Positions 35,637-44,638 of a stretch of 64,000 bases of DNA are shown piece by piece. Within the stretch, counting starts at the first letter, position 1, and each line of letters starts with the position of its first letter. Both the position numbers and the translations under genes were made by a program. Below the pieces are notes generated by a model. That model saw nothing but the letters and a program-made list of their open reading frames with translations, made no database searches and was not told where the DNA came from. The DNA comes from Achromobacter kerstersii (GTDB lineage Bacteria; Pseudomonadota; Gammaproteobacteria; Burkholderiales; Burkholderiaceae_B): NCBI RefSeq assembly GCF_902859595.1, contig NZ_CADIJQ010000005.1, forward strand, positions 1 through 64,000, given 5' to 3'.

Positions 35637-36068
35637 TCAGCCTCCCACCATATGCCGCGTCGCGTAGACCATGGCGAAGCCCGCGGCCATGAACAACGCG
35701 GTCGCAACAAACGACCGGCGCGATCCGCGCGACAAGCCACACACGCCATGTCCGCTGGTGCAGCCCGACGCGTAGCGCGTGCCGATGCCCACCAGCAAGC
35801 CCGCCACGATCAGACGCGGGGTGCTGGCCTGGACCACAATGGCGGGCAGCGCCGCCCCCAATTGGTATAGCCAGGGCGCCGCGCACAGCCCCAGCAAAAA
35901 CGCCAACCGCCACACGCTGTCTCGTTGCATCGGCAGCAAGCCGCCCAGAATGCCGCTGATACCGGCGATGCGGCCCGCGCCCGCCATCAGCATCACGGCG
36001 GCGGCGCCGATGAGCAAACCGCCCGCGGTCGCTGCCGCAGGCGTGAAAGCGGGCCAGTCCATATTCAT
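35637..36068 (-). CDS. YeeE/YedE-family membrane protein (first half)
   Basis: A 143-residue membrane protein with about four helices. GGLLIGAAAVMLMAGAGRIAGISGILGGLL and GTRYASGCTSGHGVCGLSRGSRRS are family hallmarks; the SGCTSGHGVCG cysteines line the proposed sulfur path. I start at ATG 36068, which overlaps the stop of the BigR-like gene by four bases (ATGA), so all three are co-translated. Arrangement with BigR and a persulfide dioxygenase matches known sulfide-responsive operons. Confidence 0.87.
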   Translation of the reverse strand: MNMDWPAFTPAAATAGGLLIGAAAVMLMAGAGRIAGISGILGGLLPMQRDSVWRLAFLLGLCAAPWLYQLGAALPAIVVQASTPRLIVAGLLVGIGTRYASGCTSGHGVCGLSRGSRRSFVATALFMAAGFAMVYATRHMVGG

Positions 36069-36400
36069 GAGAGTGACTCCATCGCGCGGCCGCAGTACAA
36101 ACTGGAAAGCGTTTTCATGACCTGGCTGACTTCGAAGCTGGCCATCTGGTAGTAGACGTACTTGCCCTCGCGGCGCGTCGTGACCAGGCCTTCGTCGCGC
36201 AGCACGCCCAGTTGCTGGGACAAGGTCGGTTGGCGGATGCCGGTCAGCGATTCCAGTTCGCCCACGTTGCGTTCCCCCTGCACCAGTTGGCAGAGCAGCA
36301 GCAGGCGGTCTTCGTTGGCCAGCGCTTTCAATAGCGTGCACGCTTGGGCAGCAGATTCACGCAAGGCGGCAAGTTCGCAATCGGTCAGGGCGGCATTCAT
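36065..36400 (-). CDS. bigR: ArsR-family repressor, BigR/SqrR-like
   Basis: A 111-residue ArsR-type winged-helix repressor. It has no metal-binding ArsR cysteine box but carries C37 (RLLLLCQLVQGE) and C103 (LSSLYCGRAM), the spacing of the two cysteines that form a polysulfide bridge in BigR and SqrR. DNA-binding helix: GIRQPTLSQQLGVLRDEGLVTTRREG. Neighbours fit: two YeeE/YedE proteins downstream and a divergent persulfide-dioxygenase-type gene. It should repress both directions until persulfides accumulate. An additional C21 and C8 are present. Confidence 0.87.
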   Translation of the reverse strand: MNAALTDCELAALRESAAQACTLLKALANEDRLLLLCQLVQGERNVGELESLTGIRQPTLSQQLGVLRDEGLVTTRREGKYVYYQMASFEVSQVMKTLSSLYCGRAMESLS

Positions 36401-36456
36401 GGCAAGCAGGTTCGGCGGGCTAGTAATTTTTCATTATATTGACGGATAAACTATCA

Positions 36457-36485
36457 AACAATATTATTTAAAAATATATATTGTT
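36457..36485. promoter_or_regulatory. Candidate BigR operator
   Basis: AACAATAT (36457-36464) and ATATTGTT (36478-36485) form a perfect 8-base inverted repeat around an AT-only centre, in the 98-base gap between bigR and the divergent hydrolase gene. BigR-type operators are AT-rich palindromes in the same position. The site ends 13 bases before the hydrolase ATG. Confidence 0.6.
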
Positions 36486-36498
36486 CCCAGCGGCCACC

Positions 36499-37353
36499 AT
36501 GAATCCCCACATCCAAGCGTTTTTCGATCCGGTCACCGCCACCGTCACCTATGTGGTGCACGACGGCAGCGCCTGCGCCATCATCGATTCGGTGCTGGAC
36601 TACGACCCCAAGTCCGGGCGCACTCACACGGGCAGCGCCGACCAGGTGGCCGAGTATGTCCGCGCACAGGGGCTGACGCTTCAGTGGCTGCTGGAAACCC
36701 ACGCCCATGCCGACCACCTGTCCGCCGCGCCGTACTTGCAGCGCCAGCTGGGCGGCGTCATCGCCATCGGCCAGAGCATCCGCACCGTGCAAGGCGTGTT
36801 CAAACGCGTCTTCAACCTGGAGCCCGAATTCCAACTGGACGGCTCACAGTTCGGCCGCCTGTTCACCGATGGCGAGACCTTCAAGATCGGCACGCTTACC
36901 GCCACGGCCATCCACGTGCCGGGCCATACGCCTGCCGACATGGCCTACCTGATTGGCGACGCCGCCTTCGTGGGCGACACGATGTTCATGCCGGATGTCG
37001 GCACGGCGCGCTGCGACTTCCCCGGCGGCGATGCGCACCAGCTGTACCGGTCGATCCAACGCCTGCTTGGCCTGCCCGGCGGCACGCGTCTCTTCATGTG
37101 CCACGACTACCCGCCCAATGGCCGCGACGCGCATTGGCAAACCACGGTGGCCGAGCAGCGCCACGCCAACATCCACGTGCGCGACGGCATCAGCGAAGCG
37201 GAATTCGTCGCCATGCGCACCAAGCGCGACGCCACGCTCTCCATGCCCACGCTGATCCTGCCCGCCATCCAGGTCAACATCCGCGCGGGCCACTTTCCGC
37301 CGCCCGAAGACAACGGCGTGCGTTATCTGAAGATTCCCGTCGACGGACTCTAG
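36499..37353 (+). CDS. Metallo-beta-lactamase-fold persulfide dioxygenase-like protein
   Basis: A 284-residue metallo-beta-lactamase-fold protein. The metal motif LLETHAHADHLSAAPYL (HxHxDH), HVPGHTPADMAY, VGDTMFMPDVGTARCDFPGG and the late FMCHDYPPNGR follow the ETHE1/Blh persulfide dioxygenase pattern, which oxidises glutathione persulfide to sulfite with a single iron. I start at ATG 36499 (MNPHIQAFFDP). Divergent from bigR with a shared palindrome. No rhodanese or DUF442 domain is fused. Sulfide detoxification is the inferred role. Confidence 0.88.
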   Translation: MNPHIQAFFDPVTATVTYVVHDGSACAIIDSVLDYDPKSGRTHTGSADQVAEYVRAQGLTLQWLLETHAHADHLSAAPYLQRQLGGVIAIGQSIRTVQGVFKRVFNLEPEFQLDGSQFGRLFTDGETFKIGTLTATAIHVPGHTPADMAYLIGDAAFVGDTMFMPDVGTARCDFPGGDAHQLYRSIQRLLGLPGGTRLFMCHDYPPNGRDAHWQTTVAEQRHANIHVRDGISEAEFVAMRTKRDATLSMPTLILPAIQVNIRAGHFPPPEDNGVRYLKIPVDGL

Positions 37354-37443
37354 GGCCGCAATAGGCTCGCAATGCACTTGCGCGCCTGAAACTTATCCCG
37401 CAAGATCGCCCGATCAACCGATTGCCGATCAGACGGATTGCCC

Positions 37444-38910
37444 ATGTTCGCAGAAGCCGAAGCCGACCCCAGCCTGTCCAAGGACGAATTCAAACCGCTG
37501 GAGGAGCGGCTGCGCGTCGCCCTGCTCAACGCGCAATACGAACGCCTTGAGAAGCGGGAAAAAACCCTGTTGGTGGTGGTGGCGGGGATAGACGGCGCGG
37601 GCAAAGGCGCCACCGTCAATCTGCTGAACGAATGGATGGACCCGCGCCACATCAAGACGCTGGCCTACGGGCCGCCCGAAGGAGAAGAGCAGGAACGCCC
37701 CCCGTTTTGGCGCTACTGGAAAGATCTGCCGCCCAAGGGCAGCACGGGCATCGTGTTCGGCTCGTGGTACGCGCCGTTGATCATCGAGTCCGCGCGCAAG
37801 AAGCCCAACCAGGAATATATCGAAGCGCACTCCGCCGCCATCCGGCACTTTGAAGCGATGCTGGCCGCCGAAGGCGTGCAGATTGTGAAGCTGTGGTTTC
37901 ACCTGTCGGCCAAGGCGCAAAAGGACCGCGCCCAGCGTCTGCTGGCCAGCCCGGAGACCTCGTGGCAGGTCAGCCCGGTAGACCTGAAGGTCTACAAGAA
38001 ATACGAGCGCATTCGCAACGGCGGGCAGATCGTCGTGAATCATACCGACAGCGGCCACGCGCCCTGGGTGGTGATTCCCAGCGCCGACGAGAACATGCGT
38101 TCGGTTCGCACGGCCGAAGCGGTGCTCACCGCGCTGCGCCAGCGTGGCGTGCCGCGCATTCCCCAATCGTTCCTGGCGCATTCCCGCCCGGCCCGCATCG
38201 TCGACCGCCTGGGCAAGCTGGATTACGACGCCAAGATCGACAAGGACGATTACGAATCCGAGCTGGGCCTGCTGCAAGGCCGGCTGGCGCGCGCCGCGCG
38301 GTCCAAAGCCTTCCAGGAGCGTTCGCTGATTCTGGTGTTCGAAGGCCAGGACGCCGCTGGCAAAGGTGGCGCGATCCGCCGCGTGACGCACGCCTTGGAC
38401 GCCCGCCAGTACGACATCACGCCGGTTGCCGCACCGAATAGCTACGAGCTGTCGCGGCCCTATCTGTGGCGCTTCTGGCGGCACTTGCCGCGCCATGGCC
38501 GCGTCGCTATTTTTGACCGCTCCTGGTATGGCCGCGTGCTGGTCGAACGGGTGGAAAAGCTGATCACGCCGGCCCATTGGCGCCGCGCCTATGCCGAGAT
38601 CAATGACTTCGAACAACAGCTGGCCGCAAGCGGCGCGCTGGTACTGAAGTTCTGGCTGGCGGTGACGGCGGACGTGCAGCTCGAGCGCTTTCAAGAGCGC
38701 GAGAAATCGCCCTTCAAGAATTTCAAGATCACGCCTGACGATTGGCGCAACCGCGAGAAATGGAAAGACTATGCGGCGGCGGCCAACGAGATGCTGACGC
38801 GCACGGATGTGGGCCACGCGCCCTGGCATCTGGTGTCCGCCAACGACAAGCGTTACGCTCGTCTGCAAGTGCTGCGACACATCGTCGAAGCCATGGAAGA
38901 AAAGCTCTGA
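37444..38910 (+). CDS. pap: Polyphosphate:AMP phosphotransferase (tandem PPK2)
   Basis: A 488-residue protein made of two PPK2 domains. Each has a P-loop: GIDGAGKGA (48-56) and EGQDAAGKGG (300-309). Only the second has the lid/catalytic motif FDRSWYGR (357-364); in the first it is replaced by FGSWYA (105-110), losing the acidic residue. This matches two-domain class II enzymes, in which the C-terminal domain carries the activity converting AMP plus polyphosphate to ADP. I start at ATG 37444 rather than the TTG two codons upstream. It stands alone after the sulfur module. Confidence 0.92.
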   Translation: MFAEAEADPSLSKDEFKPLEERLRVALLNAQYERLEKREKTLLVVVAGIDGAGKGATVNLLNEWMDPRHIKTLAYGPPEGEEQERPPFWRYWKDLPPKGSTGIVFGSWYAPLIIESARKKPNQEYIEAHSAAIRHFEAMLAAEGVQIVKLWFHLSAKAQKDRAQRLLASPETSWQVSPVDLKVYKKYERIRNGGQIVVNHTDSGHAPWVVIPSADENMRSVRTAEAVLTALRQRGVPRIPQSFLAHSRPARIVDRLGKLDYDAKIDKDDYESELGLLQGRLARAARSKAFQERSLILVFEGQDAAGKGGAIRRVTHALDARQYDITPVAAPNSYELSRPYLWRFWRHLPRHGRVAIFDRSWYGRVLVERVEKLITPAHWRRAYAEINDFEQQLAASGALVLKFWLAVTADVQLERFQEREKSPFKNFKITPDDWRNREKWKDYAAAANEMLTRTDVGHAPWHLVSANDKRYARLQVLRHIVEAMEEKL

Positions 38911-38952
38911 ATTCCTCTCCCCTGATCCGCATCCGCCAGGAGGCTTTGCGCC

Positions 38953-39402
38953 ATGAGTACCGCTGAAATCCGCCCCATCGTCGCCGCCGACTTCGACGTC
39001 TGGCTGCCGCTGTGGAAGGGCTACCAGGAGTTCTACCGCGTCAACATCGATGACGCCGTAACCCGCAACACCTGGGCCCGCTTCCTGGACCCCGCCGAAC
39101 CCATGCACGCAGCGCTGGCGTATGAAAACGGACGCGCCATCGGCATGGTGCACTGGATCTTCCACCGTTCTACCTGGACCGCGGGCGATTACTGCTACCT
39201 GCAAGACCTGTACGTGGACCCCGACGTGCGTGGCACGGGCGCAGGCCGCAAGCTGATCGAACACGTGTACGCCGAAGCCGCCGCCGCCAACGCCGCGCGT
39301 GTGTATTGGCTGACCCATGAAACCAATGCCGCGGCCATGCAGCTTTACGACCGCATTGCAGACCGCTCAGGCTTCCTCCAATACCGCAAGGTGATGGCGT
39401 GA
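38953..39402 (+). CDS. GNAT-family N-acetyltransferase
   Basis: A 149-residue GNAT acetyltransferase. The acetyl-CoA-binding motif LQDLYVDPDVRGTGAGRKLIEHVY (about 78-101) with its R/Q-x-x-G-x-G/A loop is clear. The substrate is unknown; GNATs of this size acetylate small amines or antibiotics. It overlaps the HIT gene start by four bases (GTGA), so the two are translated together. Confidence 0.87.
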   Translation: MSTAEIRPIVAADFDVWLPLWKGYQEFYRVNIDDAVTRNTWARFLDPAEPMHAALAYENGRAIGMVHWIFHRSTWTAGDYCYLQDLYVDPDVRGTGAGRKLIEHVYAEAAAANAARVYWLTHETNAAAMQLYDRIADRSGFLQYRKVMA

Positions 39403-39863
39403 GCGCTCGCGACCCGAACTGTCCGCTGTGCCAGGAAGACGGCGGCACCGTGCTGTGGCGCGGGCCGCATCTGCGCGTGATCGAGGTAGACGACGCCGAC
39501 TATCCCGGCTTCACCCGCGTGATCTGGAACGGCCATCTGGCCGAGATGACAAGCCTGTCCACGCATGGGCGAGACCTGCTGATGCGGGCCGTGTACGCCG
39601 TCGAAGAGGCGCAGCAATCCATCTTGACGCCGGACAAGATCAACCTGGCGTCGTTGGGAAACATGGTGCCGCATCTGCACTGGCACGTGATCCCGCGCTG
39701 GCGCGGCGACCGCCACTTTCCTGATCCGATCTGGGCCGCGCCGCGCGTGGCGGCCGGCGCCGAACCGGCGGATTGGGCGGAACGCCAGGCGCGCACGCAA
39801 GCGCTGCTGCCGCGCTATCGCAACCGGATCGTTGAGGCGATGAACGCGCTGCTCATGCACTGA
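39399..39863 (+). CDS. HIT-family hydrolase
   Basis: A 154-residue histidine-triad protein. The triad MVPHLHWHVIPRW lies near 89-101, and a CPLC zinc-like pair occurs near residues 8-11. HIT proteins hydrolyse or transfer nucleotides from phosphoramidates and dinucleotides. It starts at GTG 39399 inside the end of the acetyltransferase gene. Its 3-prime end overlaps the convergent glycosyltransferase gene by 11 bases. Confidence 0.88.
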   Translation: MSARDPNCPLCQEDGGTVLWRGPHLRVIEVDDADYPGFTRVIWNGHLAEMTSLSTHGRDLLMRAVYAVEEAQQSILTPDKINLASLGNMVPHLHWHVIPRWRGDRHFPDPIWAAPRVAAGAEPADWAERQARTQALLPRYRNRIVEAMNALLMH

Positions 39864-41019
39864 GCGCGGCGCGACGGGGCCGCCCCCGTTCGGCTAGCCA
39901 GTGCGTGTATGCACGCTCGACCTGATCCGCCGCGCGTTCGGCGGTGAACAGCCCCAGGCCACAGATCAGGTGACGGCCGGCATCTCCCATTCGGCGGCGC
40001 AGATCGGGGTCGGCCAGCAGCCTGTCCAATGCGCTGGCCAGCGCGGCGGGATTGTGCGGCGGCACCAGCAGGCCGGTCACCCCTTCCACCATGGTTTCAG
40101 GCACGCCGCCCACGGCCGTACCCACCACCGGCACGCCCATTGCCGCGGCTTCGATGAACACGGTGCCCAGGGCCTCGCGGTGAGTCGGCAACGCGAACAC
40201 GTCAAAGGCCTTCAGCACATTGGCAATGTCGTCCCGCCGCCCCAGGAAATGCACCCGCGACGCCAGGCCCAGGGTTGCCACCAGCGCGTGCAATTGGCTC
40301 AGCACCGGCATGCCGTCGCCCACCAACACCAGGTGCGCCGACGGGAAGCGGGCGGATACATGCAGGAAGGCGTCGATAAGATCAGCATGGCCCTTGTCGG
40401 CCCGCATCACGGCGACGCAACCCACCACGAGAGCGTCGTCCGGCAAACCCAATTCGCGCCGCACGCAAGCGCCTTCGCGCAACTGCGGCAACTCCACCGG
40501 GGAATGAATGGTGGCGACGGACCCGGGCCGCGCACCGCCATCCAGCAGCTGCTTGCGCACGAACCGGCTGACGGCAATGACCCGATGCGCCAGCCACGTA
40601 TAGGCATAGAGGGAACGGATGGGGTTGGCCAAATGGCGCGTGCGCACGATCAGCGGCGTGCCGGCCAGCCGGGCGGCCAATGCCGCCAGCACGGTATCGC
40701 GACGGCTGTGGGTGTTGAGCACATCAAAGCGTTCGCGCCGCAGCAGGCGGTGGATAACCGCGACGCTGCGCAAGAAATTGAAGGGGCCGTCCATCACGGT
40801 GTGGTGCACGGTGAAACCGGCTTGCGCCAGACGATCGCCCAATTCCGCCCCCGGCTGGCAGACCAGTTCCAGATGATGGCCGCGCTTGCGCATGGCGATC
40901 ATCTCTTTGTAGATGCAGAACTCCTGACCCCCAAACGACGTGGCGGCCTCGGTGTGCAGGATGCGCAGGCCGCCGGTGGCCCGGGCGCCGCGCGGCGCAG
41001 GGGAATTACGCATCGTCAT
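39853..41019 (-). CDS. Glycosyltransferase family 4 protein
   Basis: A 388-residue GT-B glycosyltransferase. The N-terminal acceptor domain starts RILHTEAATSFGGQEFCIYKEMIAMRKRGH. The donor domain has CVAVMRADKGHADLIDAF and the E-x7-E region HREALGTVFIEAAAMGVPVVGTAVGGVPE typical of GT4. The substrate is a nucleotide sugar; the acceptor is unknown, perhaps lipopolysaccharide or another surface glycan. I start at ATG 41019, with 41013 also possible. The start lies inside the end of the upstream small gene, indicating coupling. Confidence 0.86.
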   Translation of the reverse strand: MTMRNSPAPRGARATGGLRILHTEAATSFGGQEFCIYKEMIAMRKRGHHLELVCQPGAELGDRLAQAGFTVHHTVMDGPFNFLRSVAVIHRLLRRERFDVLNTHSRRDTVLAALAARLAGTPLIVRTRHLANPIRSLYAYTWLAHRVIAVSRFVRKQLLDGGARPGSVATIHSPVELPQLREGACVRRELGLPDDALVVGCVAVMRADKGHADLIDAFLHVSARFPSAHLVLVGDGMPVLSQLHALVATLGLASRVHFLGRRDDIANVLKAFDVFALPTHREALGTVFIEAAAMGVPVVGTAVGGVPETMVEGVTGLLVPPHNPAALASALDRLLADPDLRRRMGDAGRHLICGLGLFTAERAADQVERAYTHWLAERGRPRRAALSA

Positions 41020-41395
41020 GCCCCTTGGCCTGCACCGGATGGAGATCATTCCACGCGCGCCCCTCAAGGAGCAGGAAGGCTTCAAGGTAGGCGTAGTCTT
41101 CCGGGTTCAGCGGCGCCGCGCCGTGCGCCTGACGATCATGGACGCATTCCGACGCAACCAAGCGTTGCTTTTGCCAGACGCGGATAGCGCCCATCGGCGA
41201 CATCGAAAACTCTGCGCCGTCGCGGCGCCACGTCTGCACCCGCGCGCTGGGTACCAGGCGCGTAAGTTGATAGACCCCGTTTGACGCGGCGTCAGCGGGT
41301 GGCGTCAACGACAACCCGATGTCCACCAAGCGAGGTATGGCGCTGGCGGTCGAAAGCGTGTGAGTTAAAACGGAAAGGGAAGGCAGGAAGGGCAT
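41006..41395 (-). CDS. Conserved-looking hypothetical protein coupled to the glycosyltransferase
   Basis: A 129-residue protein that I do not recognise. It has no signal peptide or membrane segment. A central block GVYQLTRLVPSARVQTWRRDGAEFSMSPMGAIRVWQKQRLVASECVHD looks like a compact beta-rich domain, and NPEDYAYLEAFLLLEGRAWNDLHPV resembles a helical tail. I start at ATG 41395 (MPFLPSLSVLTH); an ATG at 41476 would add 27 residues. Its stop lies within the glycosyltransferase start, so it is translationally coupled to that gene. Confidence 0.6.
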   Translation of the reverse strand: MPFLPSLSVLTHTLSTASAIPRLVDIGLSLTPPADAASNGVYQLTRLVPSARVQTWRRDGAEFSMSPMGAIRVWQKQRLVASECVHDRQAHGAAPLNPEDYAYLEAFLLLEGRAWNDLHPVQAKGHDDA

Positions 41396-41710
41396 CGCAT
41401 CGCACTCATAACAAGGCGTTATTGCATTCCGCCCGAGGCGCAAAATGTTCGAGAACTTTCTTATTCTTGTAGGCATTGCGGGTCATTAATATTCCCCGTC
41501 GCCATACATCTCGTGATGATCGGCTGCTCAGACCACCCGACGCAGCAACACCCTGCTCGAAAACCCGCTTCCGGCCACAGCCGGCTCTCCATCAGCGGGC
41601 CTCAGGATGACAGCAAAATGGCACGCATTTCGCCGACAATGCCCGGAATTTTCCTATCGTTCAGGTAAAATTCAGCTCTATTTTTCGCAACCCGAATCCA
41701 GGAATTTCCT
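41396..41710 (+). promoter_or_regulatory. Upstream region of nhaA with nested hairpin
   Basis: About 315 bases without a supported gene, shared by the leftward small gene and rightward nhaA. At 41564-41599 there is a nested structure: outer CCCGCT (41564-41569) with AGCGGG (41594-41599), inner CCGGC (41571-41575) with GCCGG (41580-41584). It could be part of an mRNA leader. AT-rich stretches near 41470-41495 and 41640-41700 are plausible promoter zones. No riboswitch family is recognised. Confidence 0.4.
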
Positions 41711-42940
41711 TTGACCCACGTGGTAACCCCGCACCCTCGCCCCTCATTTCTTCAGGCCTTTCTGCGCTCCGAGGCGCTCGGCGGCTACGTGCTCATGGCG
41801 GCCGCGCTGGCCGCGTTGATCATCGCCAACAGTCCGGCAGCGCCGCTCTACTTTGATGTGCTGGGTAGCAAACTGGGTTTCCAGGCGGGCCCCATCGTGC
41901 TGCGCGAGACGGTGCTGCACTGGATCAATGATGGCCTGATGGCCGTGTTCTTCCTGCTGGTCGGGTTGGAAATCAAGCGCGAAGTGCTGGACGGCCAGTT
42001 GCGTGGCGTCTCGCGCATCGTCTTGCCGGGTATCGCTGCGCTGGGCGGCATGGTCGCGCCCGCCTTGATCTACGTGCTGATCAACATCGGCAGCCCTGAA
42101 ACGCTGCGCGGCTGGGCCATTCCCGCCGCCACCGATATCGCGTTCGCGCTTGGCATCCTGGCGCTGCTGGGCAGCCGCGTGCCGACATCGCTGAAAATCT
42201 TCCTGACCGCGCTGGCCATCCTGGATGACCTGGGCGCCATCATCATCATCGCGCTGTTCTATACCGCGCAGCTCAAGGTGGTGGCGCTGGCCATGGCGGG
42301 CGCGCTGCTGGTCTGCCTGTTCTGCCTGAACCGCGCGGGCGTCACACGCCTGACCCCGTATCTGCTGATCGGCGCTGTGCTGTGGTACTTCGTACTGAAA
42401 TCCGGCGTGCATGCAACGCTTGCCGGCGTGGCGCTGGCGCTGACCATCCCGCTGAGCCCGCGCAATGCCGGCAAGCCCGGCGCCCATTCCCCCTTGCATG
42501 ATCTGGAGCACGCGTTGCACAAGCCGGTCGCCTTGCTGATCGTGCCGATCTTCGGCTTCGCCAACGCGGGCGTGTCGTTTGCCGGGATGGGCCTGGCCAG
42601 CCTGGCGCAGCCTGTGCCGATGGGTGTGGCGTTGGGCCTGTTCCTGGGCAAGCAGCTGGGCGTGTTCGGTTTCGCGTGGCTGGCCATCAAAGCCGGCGTC
42701 GCCAGCCTGCCACGCCATGCCACGTTCACGCAGCTGTACGGCATCGCCTTGCTGTGCGGCATCGGCTTCACGATGAGTCTGTTCATCGGTGCGCTGGCCT
42801 TTACCGATGCCGCGAACGTTGACGCCACGAAGATCGGCGTGCTGGCGGGTTCACTGGCCTCTGGCTTGATTGGCTTCCTGTTGCTGCGTATCAAGCCCGC
42901 AGCGCCATCGGAAGACGTGGCGCACCAAGCCGCCTCCTGA
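41711..42940 (+). CDS. nhaA: Na+/H+ antiporter NhaA
   Basis: A 409-residue antiporter with about twelve helices, exchanging Na+ or Li+ for protons. The ion-binding aspartates are D142 in [13 protein letters not shown] and D172-D173 in [10 protein letters not shown], equivalent to D133 and D163-D164 of E. coli. [14 protein letters not shown] near 85-98 is the family signature. It starts at TTG 41711, ten bases after an AGGAA; a GTG at 41720 is the alternative. Four bases separate its stop from the convergent amidase gene. Confidence 0.93.
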   Translation: MTHVVTPHPRPSFLQAFLRSEALGGYVLMAAALAALIIANSPAAPLYFDVLGSKLGFQAGPIVLRETVLHWINDGLMAVFFLLVGLEIKREVLDGQLRGVSRIVLPGIAALGGMVAPALIYVLINIGSPETLRGWAIPAATDIAFALGILALLGSRVPTSLKIFLTALAILDDLGAIIIIALFYTAQLKVVALAMAGALLVCLFCLNRAGVTRLTPYLLIGAVLWYFVLKSGVHATLAGVALALTIPLSPRNAGKPGAHSPLHDLEHALHKPVALLIVPIFGFANAGVSFAGMGLASLAQPVPMGVALGLFLGKQLGVFGFAWLAIKAGVASLPRHATFTQLYGIALLCGIGFTMSLFIGALAFTDAANVDATKIGVLAGSLASGLIGFLLLRIKPAAPSEDVAHQAAS

Positions 42941-42944
42941 CTGC

Positions 42945-43655
42945 CTACGGCTGCTGGCAAGCGTGCGCGCCATCGGCAATCGCACGCGCCAGCCGGTCAA
43001 TGACCTCGGGCCGGGCCAGGCGGCGCTCTTCGTCCGGGTTCACAATCACCCCCACCTCGACCAGCACACCGGCCATCGGCGCGGTCTTCAGCACCGCCAG
43101 GTTATCGAAGCGCTGCACGCCAAGCCGGGCGTCAATCACGGGCCGGCTTTCGCCCACGATCGGGTCCGCGTGATACAGCGACGGCTTCTCGCCCGCGGCC
43201 AGCAGCTGTTCGCCAATTGCCCGGGCGCATCGCACGCTCTGCTCGTATCGGGGATTGCGCGATGACACGAAGACGGCGTAGCCCGAGAACTCGCGCTGAC
43301 GGCCCGCATCGATCAGCCACTGCTGCATGGAATCGTGGTGAATCGAGACAAAAAAATCCGCGCGCGGCGCGATCCTTGAGCGCTTGCCCAGATCTATCTC
43401 GGCGCCATCGGCGGCCACTTGCGTCACACGGTCGCCCATGACGCGCAACGCCATCGCCACGCGGTTGCTGATGTCCAGGTTGTACAGATACTCAACCCGC
43501 CCGCTCGCGCCGGTAGCGCCGGGGCGAGCGGGCGTGTGGCCGGTGTCCACCACGATATGCGCCGCGTGCGCGGGCAGTGCGGCAAACATCGCGGCGATGC
43601 ACAGCGCCGTGCGGCGCGCCAGCCGGGGAAGGCGAGTGATAAATGGAAATGCCAC
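42945..43655 (-). CDS. N-acetylmuramoyl-L-alanine amidase (Amidase_3)
   Basis: A 236-residue exported enzyme: a signal peptide (to about PAHA, residue 31) then an Amidase_3 domain. Zinc ligands and catalytic Glu are in place: H in VVDTGHTP, E in GRVEYLYN, H in VSIHHDSM and E in VLVEVGVIVNPDEE. It cleaves between N-acetylmuramic acid and the stem peptide. No AMIN or LysM targeting domain is present, so it is a minimal version compared with AmiC, probably periplasmic. Confidence 0.87.
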   Translation of the reverse strand: MAFPFITRLPRLARRTALCIAAMFAALPAHAAHIVVDTGHTPARPGATGASGRVEYLYNLDISNRVAMALRVMGDRVTQVAADGAEIDLGKRSRIAPRADFFVSIHHDSMQQWLIDAGRQREFSGYAVFVSSRNPRYEQSVRCARAIGEQLLAAGEKPSLYHADPIVGESRPVIDARLGVQRFDNLAVLKTAPMAGVLVEVGVIVNPDEERRLARPEVIDRLARAIADGAHACQQP

Positions 43656-43852
43656 GCGGCTGACCGCCTAGAGGAATGTAGGGCGTCGTGGGAAGGGCTC
43701 CCGCCGCCGGTTGGGGCGGATTCTCGCGCAGCGCCCCGGCGGACGCAATGATCCGATTCGATTCCGAGACAAAAACGACACGGGCATTCAGCCTGCGCTC
43801 AAGCTGAAGGACTACGATCAAGACTTGGCATTCCCCACCAGGAGGTTGCAGC

Positions 43853-44638
43853 ATGAACTCGTTGAATGGAAAAGTCGCCGTTGTCACCGGCGCGGCCAGC
43901 GGTATCGGCAAGGAAATTGCACTGACGCTCGCCCGCGCAGGCGCCACCATCGCGATTGCCGACCTGAATCAGGCGGGCGCGGACGCGGTGGCCAAAGAAA
44001 TTGAACAGGCCGGCGGCAAGGCGATGGGCGTGGCCATGGACGTCACCAGCGAACACGCCGTGAATCAAGGCATCGACAAGGTGGCGGCCGCCTACGGCAG
44101 CATCGACATCCTGATCTCGAACGCCGGCATCCAGATCGTCAACCCGATCGACAAGTTCGCCTTCTCGGACTGGAAGAAGATGCAGGCCATCCACGTGGAC
44201 GGCGCCTTCCTCACCACCAAGGCGGCGCTCAAGCACATGTATCAGGGCGATCGCGGCGGCGTGGTCATCTACATGGGCTCGGTGCATTCCCACGAAGCTT
44301 CGCCGTTGAAGTCGGCCTATGTGGCCGCCAAGCACGCGCTGCTGGGCCTGGCGCGCGTGCTGGCCAAGGAAGGTGCCGCGCATAACGTGCGCTCGCATGT
44401 GATCTGCCCGGGCTTTGTGCGCACGCCGCTGGTTGAAAAGCAGATTCCCGAGCAAGCCAAAGAGCTGGGCATCAGCGAAGAAGACGTTGTGAAAAAGGTG
44501 ATGCTGGGCGACACGGTGGACGGCGTGTTCACCACCGTTGAAGACGTGGCGCAGACCGCGCTGTTCCTGTGCACCTTCCCCAGCGCGGCGTTCACCGGCC
44601 AGTCGTTCGTGGTCAGCCACGGCTGGTATATGCAGTAG
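43853..44638 (+). CDS. 3-hydroxybutyrate dehydrogenase
   Basis: A 261-residue short-chain dehydrogenase. TGAASGIG (12-19) binds NAD, ISNAG is at 88-92, and S143, Y156 and K160 form the catalytic triad. The [25 protein letters not shown] segment and C-terminal [11 protein letters not shown] are those of D-3-hydroxybutyrate dehydrogenase, which links polyhydroxybutyrate breakdown to acetoacetate. AGGAGG lies upstream of the ATG. The stop codon lies inside the first unit of a 38-base tandem repeat. Confidence 0.92.
   Translation: MNSLNGKVAVVTGAASGIGKEIALTLARAGATIAIADLNQAGADAVAKEIEQAGGKAMGVAMDVTSEHAVNQGIDKVAAAYGSIDILISNAGIQIVNPIDKFAFSDWKKMQAIHVDGAFLTTKAALKHMYQGDRGGVVIYMGSVHSHEASPLKSAYVAAKHALLGLARVLAKEGAAHNVRSHVICPGFVRTPLVEKQIPEQAKELGISEEDVVKKVMLGDTVDGVFTTVEDVAQTALFLCTFPSAAFTGQSFVVSHGWYMQ

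Noticed and set aside
37600..39318. Long antisense frame across the polyphosphate phosphotransferase and GNAT genes
   Set aside because: It is a shadow of two well-supported genes and lacks any domain pattern.
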